Counted from the stretch's first letter, positions 7,407 to 15,460 are shown. The stretch: DNA of 15,874 nt from Oscillospiraceae bacterium (GCA_031255955.1 JAIRRO010000155.1:1-15874), one strand, 5' to 3'. Numbers and translations: made by a program. Notes: generated by a model not told the origin, from the letters alone.

Positions 7407-8384
7407 ATGCAGAGCGACACGCGGGATAACGGGAAAAATAACGAGAAGGATAATGATATGGATAAGCCGGGCGAAAAAGAGCCGTTTCGCACCTCGATAG
7501 GCGGACAAGCCCTAATTGAGGGCATTATGATGCTCGGTCCGAAAAAGCAGGCGATAGCCGTCCGCACCGCCGACGGCATAAAAACGACGACAGAGGAACT
7601 GCGCCCCCTGCGCGATAAATACCCCGTTTTGGGCTTGCCCTTCATTCGCGGCGTGGTGAGCTTCGGCTCCTCAATGATGCGCGGCGTGCGCGCGCTGATG
7701 TATTCCGCGAACGTCTCCGCCGCCGATGACGGCGAGAAAAAGGACAACGAATCCGGGACATCTATGGCGGATAAGCTCACCATCGCGCTCGGCGCGACGC
7801 TGGGCATCGCCCTTTCCGTGGGCTTGTTTATGCTGCTGCCGACGTTTCTTGCCGGTTGGGCGGGACAATTTACGGACAGCCGCATCCTGAAAAATCTGAC
7901 GGAGGGCGCGCTGCGGATAGTGATTTTCGTCGCGTATATCGGGCTTACCTCACGCGTGCCGGATATGCGCCGCGTGTGGATGTATCACGGCGCGGAGCAT
8001 AAAACGATTTTCTGCTATGAACGCGGCTTGGCGCTGACGGTGGAAAACGTGCGGGAAATGCCGAGGCGTCATCCGCGCTGCGGCACAAGCTTTATGTTTC
8101 TTGTGATGCTGGTGTCCATACTGGTATTTTCAACGGTGAGCTGGAACGGCGTGCTTATGCGTATGGCGCTGCGGCTGGTATTATTGCCCGTTGTCGTGGG
8201 CATCAGCTATGAGCTTGTAAAATGGGCGGGACGCAACGACAATATCATAACGCGCATCATATCCGCCCCGGGCAAGGCGATGCAGGGTCTTACGACAAAG
8301 GAGCCTGACGACGATATGATTGAAACGGCGATAGAGGCGCTGCAGCTTGTCCTGCCGGAAAAGAGGGGCGAGGATGAGTGGTGA
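7407..8384 (+). CDS. DUF1385 (YqhQ-like) membrane protein
   Basis: A 325-aa protein of a widespread Firmicutes family with no settled function; Bacillus YqhQ belongs to it. Family motifs are GGQALIEGIMM (32-42), YHGAEHKTI (193-201) and HPRCGTSF (222-229). The conserved His, Glu and Cys suggest a metal site or catalytic centre. Hydrophobic segments lie at about 124-150, 167-183, 229-246 and 250-271, so it is an integral membrane protein with four likely spans. ATG 7407 has GGAGG five bases upstream. The first 25 residues are polar and poorly conserved, so Met18 is an alternative start. It overlaps prmC by 11 nt. In Clostridia this family often neighbours prmC and prfA; prfA is missing here. 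Confidence 0.93.
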   Translation: MQSDTRDNGKNNEKDNDMDKPGEKEPFRTSIGGQALIEGIMMLGPKKQAIAVRTADGIKTTTEELRPLRDKYPVLGLPFIRGVVSFGSSMMRGVRALMYSANVSAADDGEKKDNESGTSMADKLTIALGATLGIALSVGLFMLLPTFLAGWAGQFTDSRILKNLTEGALRIVIFVAYIGLTSRVPDMRRVWMYHGAEHKTIFCYERGLALTVENVREMPRRHPRCGTSFMFLVMLVSILVFSTVSWNGVLMRMALRLVLLPVVVGISYELVKWAGRNDNIITRIISAPGKAMQGLTTKEPDDDMIETAIEALQLVLPEKRGEDEW

Positions 8385-9300
8385 CGCGCGGCTTTTAACC
8401 TATGGAGAGCTGCGGCGCGAGGCGGCGGGCGCGCTGCGCGCCGCGGGCGTTTCCGCGGCGGCGCTTGAAGCGCGCCTTATGGCGGAGCGCGCCGCCGGAA
8501 TGACGCGCACAGAGTATCTGCGTGAGGACGGCGCCACCGCGCCGAAAGGCGTCGCCGAGACGCTGCGCCAAATGACTCGACGCCGCGAGCGCGGCGAACC
8601 TGCGGCGTATATCACGGGCGAATGGGAGTTTTATTCCCTGCCGATTCTTGTGAGCCGCGCGACGCTTATTCCGCGCGCGGACACAGAAACGCTCGCCGCC
8701 CACGCGATTGAAATACTCACCGCGCTCTTTGATGAATTTCCGGCTTCGCCCGCCTTGCGCGTGCTGGATTTATGCGCCGGAACGGGCTGCGTGGGGCTGG
8801 CGATAGCGGCAAATGTTCAGGGGGTTGAGGTGACGCTTGCCGATAAATACGACGGCGCGGCGGAGCTTTGCCGGAAGAACATCGAGCGCTGCGCTCTCTC
8901 GGCGCGCTTAAGCGTCGCCCCGGCGGACGCGCTCTTACCGCCGCCGCGCGATATGGGCGCGTTTGATATGATAGTTTGCAATCCGCCGTATATTCCCACG
9001 GGGGATATTGACGCGACGGACGTTTCTGTGAGAGAATATGAGCCGATGTATGCATTAGACGGCGGCGCGGACGGACTGCTGTTTTTCCGCGCCATAGCGC
9101 ATCTGTGGAAATCCGCACTGAAAAACGGCGGATATCTGCTGTTTGAATGTGGGGCAGCTCAGGCGGACGACGTGCAAAGAATTTTGCGCGACAATGGATT
9201 TACGCAGCTTTCGACGGCGACGGACACAGGCGGACACGTGCGCGTCGTCGCGGGTCAATTAAAAATTTTTGATAAGGGGACAAGTAAAGATGGCAGCTAA
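8374..9300 (+). CDS. prmC: Peptide chain release factor N5-glutamine methyltransferase
   Basis: A SAM-dependent methyltransferase (HemK family) that methylates the Gln of the GGQ motif in release factors RF1 and RF2. The 308-aa protein has an N-terminal helical domain, then TLIPRADTE (97-105), the SAM-binding motif DLCAGTGCVGLA (132-143) and the signature NPPY (203-206) that holds the target glutamine. The frame is open from 8347, but ATG 8374 has AGGGG five bases upstream and gives the normal N-terminus. This start overlaps the DUF1385 stop by 11 nt, and recA starts 11 nt before the prmC stop, so translation of the three genes is probably coupled. Usual bacterial neighbours prfA and rpmE are not present. 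Confidence 0.96.
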   Translation: MSGDARLLTYGELRREAAGALRAAGVSAAALEARLMAERAAGMTRTEYLREDGATAPKGVAETLRQMTRRRERGEPAAYITGEWEFYSLPILVSRATLIPRADTETLAAHAIEILTALFDEFPASPALRVLDLCAGTGCVGLAIAANVQGVEVTLADKYDGAAELCRKNIERCALSARLSVAPADALLPPPRDMGAFDMIVCNPPYIPTGDIDATDVSVREYEPMYALDGGADGLLFFRAIAHLWKSALKNGGYLLFECGAAQADDVQRILRDNGFTQLSTATDTGGHVRVVAGQLKIFDKGTSKDGS

Positions 9301-10420
9301 GGAAAAGAAGGCGACATCATTCGCGGCTCCGGCGGATGACCGGAAAAAGGCATTGGAAACAGCGCTGGCGCAGATTGAAAAGAGCTATGGCAAGGGGAGC
9401 ATTATGCGCCTCGGCGAGAACTTGAACATCAACGTGGACTCGATATCCACAGGCTCGCTGGCGTTAAATCTCGCGCTGGGCATAGGCGGCGTGCCGCGCG
9501 GCAGAATCATTGAGATTTACGGTCCGGAATCCTCGGGCAAAACCACGCTGGCGCTGCACATTGTAGCCTCGGCGCAAAAGCTCGGCGGGGAGGCGGCGTT
9601 TATCGACGTGGAACACGCGCTGGAGCCTGCCTACGCGCGCGCGCTCGGCGTGGATATCGACAATCTCTTAATCGCACAGCCCGGCACGGGTGAGGACGCG
9701 CTCGCCATCACAGATACGCTGGTGCGCTCCGGCGCGCTGGACGTTGTCGTCGTGGACTCCGTCGCGGCGCTTGTCCCGCGCGTGGAAATTGAGGGCGAAA
9801 TCGGCGAATCGACGGTCGGCGTTATCGCGCGGCTGATGAGTCAGGCGCTGCGGAAGCTGGCGGGCAGCATCTCTCGTACAAACTGCGTCGTGATATTCAT
9901 CAATCAGCTCCGCGAAAAAATCGGCGTCGTATACGGCAATCCGGAAACCACGCCGGGCGGTCGCGCGCTGAAATACTTCTCCAGCGTGCGTATTGACGTG
10001 CGTCGCGGGGAGCCGATTAAGGACGGCACGGATATCCTCGGCAACCACACAAAGGCGAAAATCGTAAAGAACAAGGTCGCCCCGCCGTTTAAGGTCGCGG
10101 AATTTGATATAATGTACGGGGAAGGCATCTCGCGTACGGGCGAAATTTGTGACCTCGGCGTGCGGCTGGGACTTATCGAAAAATCCGGCGCGTGGTTCAC
10201 TGTTGAGGGGACAAGACTTCAGGGGCGCGACAGCGTGAAGAAATTCCTTGCCGAAAACCCCGACATCGCGGACACGCTGGAGCAGCGCATTTATGAGGAC
10301 TCTGAAAAGCTGGCGGAGGACGAAGCCGCGACGCGAAAGAGTCCCACCCCCATCGCCGTGCCGCCGTCGCCGTCCGGCGTCGGCGCCGTGGACATTTCGG
10401 CGGACGATTTTGACGAGTGA
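9290..10420 (+). CDS. recA: Recombinase A
   Basis: Strand-exchange ATPase for homologous recombination and co-protease for LexA cleavage. The 376-aa protein carries Walker A GPESSGKT (78-85), Walker B with VVVDSVAAL, and the loop-2/ATP-sensing region around NQLREKIGV and NPETTPGGRALK. It ends in an acidic tail (ISADDFDE) preceded by a Pro/Ser-rich linker. The frame is open from a TTG at 9269, but ATG 9290 has AGGGGA at nine bases and matches the family start. It overlaps prmC by 11 nt and recX by 4 nt. No LexA-type (SOS) box is visible just upstream, because that DNA is prmC coding sequence. The gene may therefore be expressed from the upstream operon. Confidence 0.99.
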   Translation: MAAKEKKATSFAAPADDRKKALETALAQIEKSYGKGSIMRLGENLNINVDSISTGSLALNLALGIGGVPRGRIIEIYGPESSGKTTLALHIVASAQKLGGEAAFIDVEHALEPAYARALGVDIDNLLIAQPGTGEDALAITDTLVRSGALDVVVVDSVAALVPRVEIEGEIGESTVGVIARLMSQALRKLAGSISRTNCVVIFINQLREKIGVVYGNPETTPGGRALKYFSSVRIDVRRGEPIKDGTDILGNHTKAKIVKNKVAPPFKVAEFDIMYGEGISRTGEICDLGVRLGLIEKSGAWFTVEGTRLQGRDSVKKFLAENPDIADTLEQRIYEDSEKLAEDEAATRKSPTPIAVPPSPSGVGAVDISADDFDE

Positions 10421-10911
10421 GTGAGCCGCTCGCCACGGGACTTACAGCAGTTCAAAAGCGCGCGATGAACGTCCTCGGCTCGCGTATGCTCTCCCGCGGG
10501 GCGATGGAGCGCCGCCTGCGCGAGCTGGGCGAAACGGACGATGACGCCGCCGCAACGGCGGACTGGCTGGTCAGAATCGGACTTATTGACGACGCGGAGT
10601 TTGCCCGCGAGCTGGTGCGCGGCTGCGTCAGGCGCGGACTCGGCATAAGGCGGATACATATGGAGCTGCACAAAAGGCTTGTCCCGCGTGAGCTTTGGGA
10701 CGACGCCTTAGAGGAAATAGAAGACGACGCGGCGCAGCGCGCCGCCGTGCAGTTCATAGAAAAAAAGCTGCGCGGAGCCGCAGTCTCGCCGGACGAACGG
10801 CGGCGCGTATCGGACGCGCTGGCGCGGCGGGGCTTCAAATGGGATGAAATTCGCGCGGCGTGGACGGAATACGAAAGCGGGCTTGACGACAACGAAAATG
10901 CTTCAGACTAA
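10417..10911 (+). CDS. recX: RecA modulator RecX
   Basis: A small regulator that binds RecA filaments and limits their activity. The 164-aa protein has the helical RecX make-up: LGSRMLSRGAMERRLRELGE (about 19-38), a second unit around DDAEFARELVRGCVRRGLG, and a third towards the C-terminus around RRVSDALARRGFKWDEIRAA. GTG 10417 overlaps the recA stop (GTGA), so translation is probably coupled to recA. No good ribosome binding site is visible, which fits re-initiation. The recA-recX order is the common one. Confidence 0.92.
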   Translation: MSEPLATGLTAVQKRAMNVLGSRMLSRGAMERRLRELGETDDDAAATADWLVRIGLIDDAEFARELVRGCVRRGLGIRRIHMELHKRLVPRELWDDALEEIEDDAAQRAAVQFIEKKLRGAAVSPDERRRVSDALARRGFKWDEIRAAWTEYESGLDDNENASD

Positions 10912-10954
10912 ATCGCCCGGGGCGATATATTCAAACAGGGAGATGCCCTTATCA

Positions 10955-12283
10955 ATGCAGGAAACGGAAGGGCGCGGCGGCGTGGCGATGATATCGCTCG
11001 GCTGCGCAAAGAACCTTGTAAACAGCGAACAAATGGCGGGACTTCTCACAGCGGCAGGCTTTAACCTTTTATCGGACGCCGCGGGGGCGGACGCTGCCGT
11101 TGTGAACACCTGCGCCTTTATCGGCGCGGCGAAGCGCGAGGCGATTGATACGATTTTGGCTCTCGGCGAGTTGAAAAAGGACGGCTCTCTCGGAAAAATT
11201 ATCGTCGCGGGGTGTCTCGCGGAGCGGTATCGGGACGAAATTGCACTCGAGCTGCCGGAGGTTGACGCGTTTGTCGGCGTCGGAGGCTTCGGGGATATCG
11301 TAAGCGCTGTGACGTCGGCTCTCGGCGGCGTCAGCTATTCCAGCTTCCCCGCGCCGGAGACGTTTAACGACAGCCTGCCCCGCGCCGTGTCCACCCCGCG
11401 CGCGTGGGCATATCTCAAAATCGCGGACGGCTGCGACAACCGCTGCGCATTCTGCGCCGTACCTGATATACGCGGACGCTATCGCAGCCGCTGCGCGGAG
11501 GACATCCTCGACGAAGCGCGCGTACTCACAGAGGACGGCGCGCGCGAGCTGATAATCATCGCGCAGGACACGACGCGCTACGGGCTGGATTTATACGGCG
11601 AGCGCCGCCTTGCGCCGCTGTTGCGCGAGCTTGCGTCACTGCCGTCGCTGCGCTGGATACGGCTGCATTATCTTTATCCCGACGGAGTGACGGACGAGCT
11701 TCGTCGCGAAACGGCGGACAACCCCAAGTTGTTAAAATATCTCGATATTCCGATTCAGCACATCAACGACGGGATTCTTAAAAAAATGCGCCGCCGCGGG
11801 ACGGGCGCCGAGATACGCGAGCTTATCCCGCGTCTGCGTCGTGATATTCCGGGCGTCGTCCTGCGCACAAGCATAATCACGGGGCTGCCCGGAGAGGGCG
11901 AGGTTGAATTTAACGAGCTGTGCGATTTTCTGCGGGAGGCAAAATTTGAACGCGCGGGCGTTTTCCCCTATTCCCCGGAGGAGGGTACGGCGGCGTTTGA
12001 TATGCCCCGTCCCGATTCCGATACGGCAAGCCTCCGCGCGGAGATAATAGAACAGCTGCAATCGCGCGTCATCGACGAATTTAACGCGTCGCGCGTCGGC
12101 GCCGTCGAAACCGTGCTGAGAGAGGGGCGCGAGGGCGGCGTTTTGTACGGGCGCAGCTACGCTGAGTCCCCGGATATCGACGGTGTAATTACGATAACGG
12201 ACGGGAGCGTCGCGGAGGGCGATTTCGCGAGCGTCCGAATTACAGGCGCGGACGGCGCGGACGCCGTGGGGGTGATTGTATGA
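10955..12283 (+). CDS. rimO: Ribosomal protein uS12 methylthiotransferase
   Basis: A radical-SAM enzyme that adds a methylthio group to the conserved Asp of ribosomal protein S12. From ATG 10955 it has 442 aa, the family's normal length. The N-terminal UPF0004 domain has cluster cysteines C17 (SLGCAKN), C53 (VNTCAF) and C87 (AGCLAERY). The radical-SAM motif is C160-x3-C164-x2-C167 within GCDNRCAFC, and RGRYRSR after it points to RimO rather than MiaB. A TRAM-like domain forms the C-terminus. The start is not certain: the frame is open from 10844 inside recX, ATG 10943 sits directly against AGGGAG (no spacer), and ATG 10955 is 12 nt from it. It overlaps pgsA by 4 nt. Confidence 0.95.
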   Translation: MQETEGRGGVAMISLGCAKNLVNSEQMAGLLTAAGFNLLSDAAGADAAVVNTCAFIGAAKREAIDTILALGELKKDGSLGKIIVAGCLAERYRDEIALELPEVDAFVGVGGFGDIVSAVTSALGGVSYSSFPAPETFNDSLPRAVSTPRAWAYLKIADGCDNRCAFCAVPDIRGRYRSRCAEDILDEARVLTEDGARELIIIAQDTTRYGLDLYGERRLAPLLRELASLPSLRWIRLHYLYPDGVTDELRRETADNPKLLKYLDIPIQHINDGILKKMRRRGTGAEIRELIPRLRRDIPGVVLRTSIITGLPGEGEVEFNELCDFLREAKFERAGVFPYSPEEGTAAFDMPRPDSDTASLRAEIIEQLQSRVIDEFNASRVGAVETVLREGREGGVLYGRSYAESPDIDGVITITDGSVAEGDFASVRITGADGADAVGVIV

Positions 12284-12816
12284 ATATCGCGAACAAGCTG
12301 ACGATGCTGCGCGTGGCGATGATTCCGGTGTTCGTCGCGGTTTTGTATATCGGTTTTACGGGCAGCAGCTATGTTGCGGCGGCGATTTTTATACTCGCAA
12401 GCCTCACGGATTATGCCGACGGATACATAGCGCGGCGGCGCGGACTCGTCACGGATTTCGGCAAGTTTATGGACCCCTTGGCGGATAAAGTCCTTGTGTT
12501 CGCCGCCATGCTGTGGTTTGTGGAGCGCGGCGCGGTGCCGTCCTGGGCGGCGCTTATCGTCATCGCGCGTGAGCTGGCTGTGACGGCGCTGCGCCTTGTG
12601 GCGGCGCGCGCCGGACGCGTAATCGCAGCGGCGAAATCGGGGAAGGTGAAAACGGCGCTTACGATGCTTTGCCTTACGGCGATGCTTGTGCTGCGCGACC
12701 CGCCCGGATGGGTGTACGGCGTCGGCGTCGCCATTATCACGGCGGCAACCGTAATTTCCGGCGCGGAGCAATTTTATAAGAACAAAGATGTTATGAATAC
12801 GAATGATAATAAATAG
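12280..12816 (+). CDS. pgsA: CDP-diacylglycerol--glycerol-3-phosphate 3-phosphatidyltransferase
   Basis: A membrane enzyme making phosphatidylglycerol-phosphate, the committed step to phosphatidylglycerol and cardiolipin. The 178-aa protein has the full CDP-alcohol phosphatidyltransferase motif at residues 44-69: D44-x2-D47-G48-x2-A51-R52-x8-G61-x3-D65-x3-D69. Hydrophobic segments lie before and after it (about 13-25, 30-43, 71-87, 90-107, 120-135 and 140-160). Its ATG overlaps the rimO stop (ATGA). The rimO-pgsA pair is common in Clostridia. The next gene, a DUF2156 protein, belongs to a fold that includes phosphatidylglycerol-modifying enzymes, which makes the adjacency interesting. Confidence 0.96.
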   Translation: MNIANKLTMLRVAMIPVFVAVLYIGFTGSSYVAAAIFILASLTDYADGYIARRRGLVTDFGKFMDPLADKVLVFAAMLWFVERGAVPSWAALIVIARELAVTALRLVAARAGRVIAAAKSGKVKTALTMLCLTAMLVLRDPPGWVYGVGVAIITAATVISGAEQFYKNKDVMNTNDNK

Positions 12817-12827
12817 GAGACGGTTTT

Positions 12828-13754
12828 TTGAAATTTCAAAAGCTCAGGCTGCAAAATATTGAGGAACTGCAGCCGTATTTCACAAGCAACGAGGAGCGAA
12901 TCTGTAATTTGACGATCGGCAGCGCGTTTATGTGGCGCGATATGTGCGAAACAGAGTTTGCCATAGAGGATGAAACGCTGTTCCTGAAGGGCAGCAACTA
13001 TCTGCCCGGTGTACCGGCGTTCGCGCAGCCGAAAAGCCTGAATCCGGACCTGGATATGGCGGCGCAGCTTGCCAAAATTGAAACATACTGCCGCGATGCG
13101 GGGCTGCCCCCGCGCCTGTCCGCTGTGTCCGGCGGCTTTCTTGAAACGGTGCGGCGGCTCTATCCCGGCGCGACGGAGACAACAGACGCGGCGTGGAGCG
13201 ACTATCTATACAACGCGACGGATCTTTCAGAGCTTGCCGGACGGCGCTATTCCGGTCAACGCAACCACATCAACAGATTCCAAAAGCAGTATGAAAACTG
13301 GCGGTTTGAGCCTGTCGGCGAGCAAAACATCAGCCGTGTGCGGCAATTTTTTGAGATATTCTCCACAGAGCGCGCGCGGGATGACATCGCCTATGCCGAG
13401 GGGAACGCCAAGGCGCTGGAGGTCATAGACCATTTGGAGCTGTACAAACAGCTCGGCGGAGCGCTGTTCGTCGGGGATGAAATCGTCGGCGCGGCGTTCG
13501 GTGAGATATGCGGGGACACGCTGTTTGTACACACGGAAAAAGCCCTGACGGAATATCACGGCGCGTATCCGATGCTTGTGCAGCAATTTTCGCGCTATTT
13601 CACCACGGGGGCAGTCGCCGAAGCTTACGGCGAGGTGAAATTCATCAACCGCGAGGAGGACGACGGCGTTGAAGGACTGCGCGTATCAAAGCAGTCATAT
13701 CACCCCTGCGCCCTGCTTGAAAAATACAATATTGAGCTGGAGAGACGGCAGTGA
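12828..13754 (+). CDS. DUF2156 protein (GNAT-like, related to the MprF catalytic domain)
   Basis: The 308-aa protein matches the DUF2156 family. Visible are the basic motif GQRNHINRFQKQY (about 143-155) and the C-terminal NREEDDGVEGLRVSKQSYHP. This family has the double-GNAT fold of the lysyl-phosphatidylglycerol synthase catalytic domain and of Fem-type aminoacyl transferases. No membrane segment or signal peptide is seen, so it is cytosolic or peripheral. Start is TTG 12828 with AGGAG eight bases upstream, which is convincing. It follows pgsA by 11 nt and overlaps the next gene by 4 nt. A role in modifying a lipid or peptide with an aminoacyl group is possible from fold and context. The true substrate of such soluble clostridial DUF2156 proteins is not known to me. 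Confidence 0.88.
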   Translation: MKFQKLRLQNIEELQPYFTSNEERICNLTIGSAFMWRDMCETEFAIEDETLFLKGSNYLPGVPAFAQPKSLNPDLDMAAQLAKIETYCRDAGLPPRLSAVSGGFLETVRRLYPGATETTDAAWSDYLYNATDLSELAGRRYSGQRNHINRFQKQYENWRFEPVGEQNISRVRQFFEIFSTERARDDIAYAEGNAKALEVIDHLELYKQLGGALFVGDEIVGAAFGEICGDTLFVHTEKALTEYHGAYPMLVQQFSRYFTTGAVAEAYGEVKFINREEDDGVEGLRVSKQSYHPCALLEKYNIELERRQ

Positions 13755-14359
13755 AGGCTTCGATAAAAAATATAGAGCTTATGAAGATTGGCGGCGTGGG
13801 AGATAATCATTACGGCGGCAATCAGGAATGGTACTCCACGCGCTGGAAGCGCGGCGCGGGCTGCGGACCCACCGTTGTAACGGGCATCGTGAGCTATATG
13901 CTGCGCTCGGAAACCGGGTGCGCTATCAATCATCCGGAATTTCTCGCGATGATGGAGGATGTGTGGGAATTCGTCACGCCGACGATGTACGGCTTACCGA
14001 CGACAGAGCATCTGACCGAGCGCATCGAAAAATACATCGCGGCGCGCGGCTTCCCGTCCGGTGTGCGCGGATTTGAGATTTCGGAAAATATCCCGGAGCG
14101 CCACAGCTTCAACGCCGCCGTGGAATTCATAATCCCGGCGCTCGCCGAGGATATACCCGTCGCGTTTTTATGCCTCGACAACGCGGGCGAAACGGCGCTT
14201 GACGATTGGCATTGGACGACGCTTGTCTCGCTTGACGCGACGGACAATGCCACCGCCCCGGCGATGATTATCGACTCCGGGCGGCTGTTTGAAATTGACC
14301 TGCGCCGGTGGTATCACGGCACCGCGAAGGGCGGAGGCTTCGCCGCGATGATAAGATAA
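13751..14359 (+). CDS. Papain-like (C39-type fold) hypothetical protein
   Basis: Not a named family that I recognise. The 202-aa protein has AGCGPTVVTGI with Cys38 at the start of a helix, DDWHWTTLVSLD with His154, and MIIDSGRLFEID with Asp175. This Cys-His-Asp spacing and the CGPT context resemble C39-like papain-fold peptidases and related transferases. No signal peptide or membrane span is visible, so it should act in the cytosol. GTG 13751 overlaps the DUF2156 stop (GTGA) and has GGAGAG six bases upstream. The tight coupling suggests the two proteins are made in fixed ratio and act together. The catalytic triad is my reading of the sequence. The protein could be an inactive relative or an acyl transferase rather than a protease. 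Confidence 0.75.
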   Translation: MKASIKNIELMKIGGVGDNHYGGNQEWYSTRWKRGAGCGPTVVTGIVSYMLRSETGCAINHPEFLAMMEDVWEFVTPTMYGLPTTEHLTERIEKYIAARGFPSGVRGFEISENIPERHSFNAAVEFIIPALAEDIPVAFLCLDNAGETALDDWHWTTLVSLDATDNATAPAMIIDSGRLFEIDLRRWYHGTAKGGGFAAMIR

Positions 14360-14369
14360 AAAATTGGTG

Positions 14370-14398
14370 TTGACAAGGCGTGCTGCCTGTGGTATTAT
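14370..14398 (+). promoter_or_regulatory. Consensus promoter of tRNA-Ala
   Basis: TTGACA (14370-14375) is a perfect -35 box, followed by a 17-base spacer and TATTAT (14393-14398). The mature tRNA begins 11 bases after the -10 box, so the 5' leader is only a few bases. The promoter starts 10 bases after the stop of the preceding gene. Confidence 0.88.
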
Positions 14399-14409
14399 TA
14401 CGTTTGCTC

Positions 14410-14485
14410 GGGGGTATAGCTCAGCTGGGAGAGCGCTTGACTGGCAGTCAAGAGGTCAGGGGTTCGATCCCCCTTATCTCCACCA
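14410..14485 (+). tRNA. tRNA-Ala, anticodon GGC
   Basis: A complete 76-base cloverleaf with encoded CCA. Acceptor stem GGGGGTA pairs with TATCTCC, including the G3-U70 wobble pair that is the main alanine identity element, and the discriminator is A73. D-arm GCTC/GAGC, anticodon stem CTTGA/TCAAG around loop CTGGCAG with anticodon GGC at 14443-14445, T-arm AGGGG/CCCCT with loop TTCGATC. It reads GCC and GCU codons. The tRNA marks the border between ordinary operons and the fragment-rich right end. Confidence 0.97.
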
Positions 14486-14488
14486 TCC

Positions 14489-14547
14489 GAAACACAAAAA
14501 TCCTTCATTCATGCGGGTTTCCACAGTTTGAGGGGTTTTTGTGTTTC
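14489..14547 (+). terminator. Intrinsic terminator after tRNA-Ala
   Basis: GAAACACAAAAATCCTTCA (14489-14507) pairs with TGAGGGGTTTTTGTGTTTC (14529-14547) over 19 base pairs, two of them G-U wobbles, with a 21-base loop. The inner part acts as the hairpin (TCCTTCA/TGAGGGG) and is followed by the TTTTTGTGTTT tract. The mirror A-tract means it may also stop transcription from the other side. It begins three bases after the tRNA CCA end. Confidence 0.75.
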
Positions 14548-14569
14548 CTGAAGGCTTGTTTGTTGAGGG

Positions 14570-15460
14570 ATGAATATATTGAACATTGAAATCCGAAAAC
14601 TAACACCCGACCTTGCAGAAGATTACGCGCATTTCTTTGAAGTAACACCTCACGACGACCATACTGTCAAAGATGAGTTGCCGTGTTATTGCATAACCTG
14701 GCGCAACGATGATACTTATGTCGGCAATGACCACTGGTATCCGACACGGGAGGAAAGGCGGGAGCGCGCCATCCAATTTGTAAAAGACGGCAAATTGCAA
14801 GGTTACCTCGCTTACCACGGCGAGAGAATCGTGGGATGGTGCAACGCTACTGCAGATTGTCAAAAAGGTGTTGAGTATCTGCGCTTTCATTACCCTATTG
14901 AGGAATGTCGCACCGATGTCAAAGTGAAATCAATATTTTGTTTCGTTGTTGCGCCGGATGTGCAGAGGAAAGGCATAGCCACGCGTTTGGTGGAATATGT
15001 CTGCACAGACGCTGCCGCCGATGGATTTGACTTCGTTGAGGCGTATCCAAAAACGGAAAACACCCCTGTTGATGCGGTAGAACGGCTCCGGCTTCCCCCA
15101 CTCCTTGCAGGCGTCCGTAATCTTCTTAACGCCGCGACCCCACGCCTCAATCTGACCGGAACGGAAAAAGGCGCTCGCTATCCAGGGATTGTGCGGCATG
15201 GAAGTGTGCTGCGAGAACAGGTCGTCCGCAGTCCAATCATCCGGCAGTTTCCCATTGTTGTAAATCAGCACCTCGTTCGGATAGATATGGATGTGGATTG
15301 GGTTGCCCGCGCGTTGCGGGGACGGCTGCGCAGCCCTTGCTGGCCGCTATTTTGTTCCGCAAGCGTACTATATATATATTTTTTTCCCGCGCTCGGTTTC
15401 GCGCCCGCGAGGGTCGTCGCTGATGTTCAGCAGGCGGTCAATGTTGGACTTCACCGTTAA
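14570..15460 (+). pseudogene. GNAT acetyltransferase truncated and fused to unrelated antisense DNA
   Basis: The open frame is 296 codons, but only about residues 1-160 (to about 15049) look like a protein. That part is a GNAT N-acetyltransferase: IEIRKLTPDLAEDY at the start, the acetyl-CoA loop VAPDVQRKGIATRL (127-140, Q132-x2-G135-x-A137) and DGFDFVEAYP (151-160). Relatives continue for another ~35-40 residues with the last strands of the fold; here these are absent. The frame runs instead through DNA that makes sense only on the minus strand. The start is ambiguous: GAGGG abuts ATG 14570, while TTG 14579 is nine bases away and gives MNIEIRKL. Substrate unknown. Loss of the last strands probably inactivates it. 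Base composition is more AT-rich than the operons to the left. Confidence 0.7.
15050..15310 (-). pseudogene. Internal fragment of an AlbA_2/HATPase_c_4-type DNA-binding protein
   Basis: On the minus strand, reading from about 15307, the sequence gives GNPIHIHIYPNEVLIYNNG, then HTSMPHNPWIASAFFRSGQ and IEAWGRGVKKITDACKEWG, ending near GVFRFWI. This is the C-terminal HATPase_c_4-like region typical of AlbA_2 (Schlafen-type) putative transcriptional regulators often carried on mobile DNA. The N-terminal AlbA_2 domain and upstream part are absent: before GNPI the sequence no longer matches the family. The lower end stops at the junction with the GNAT fragment (about 15041-15060). A scrap, not a functional gene. 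An open frame from GTG 15271 exists but has no ribosome binding site. Confidence 0.7.

Noticed and set aside
12157..12771. A 204-codon minus-strand open frame opposite rimO/pgsA
   Set aside because: It is antisense to two well-identified genes, has an Arg/His-rich low-quality composition, and no start signal.
14380..14589. A 69-codon open frame over the tRNA
   Set aside because: It lies across the tRNA-Ala gene and its terminator and has no protein-like features.
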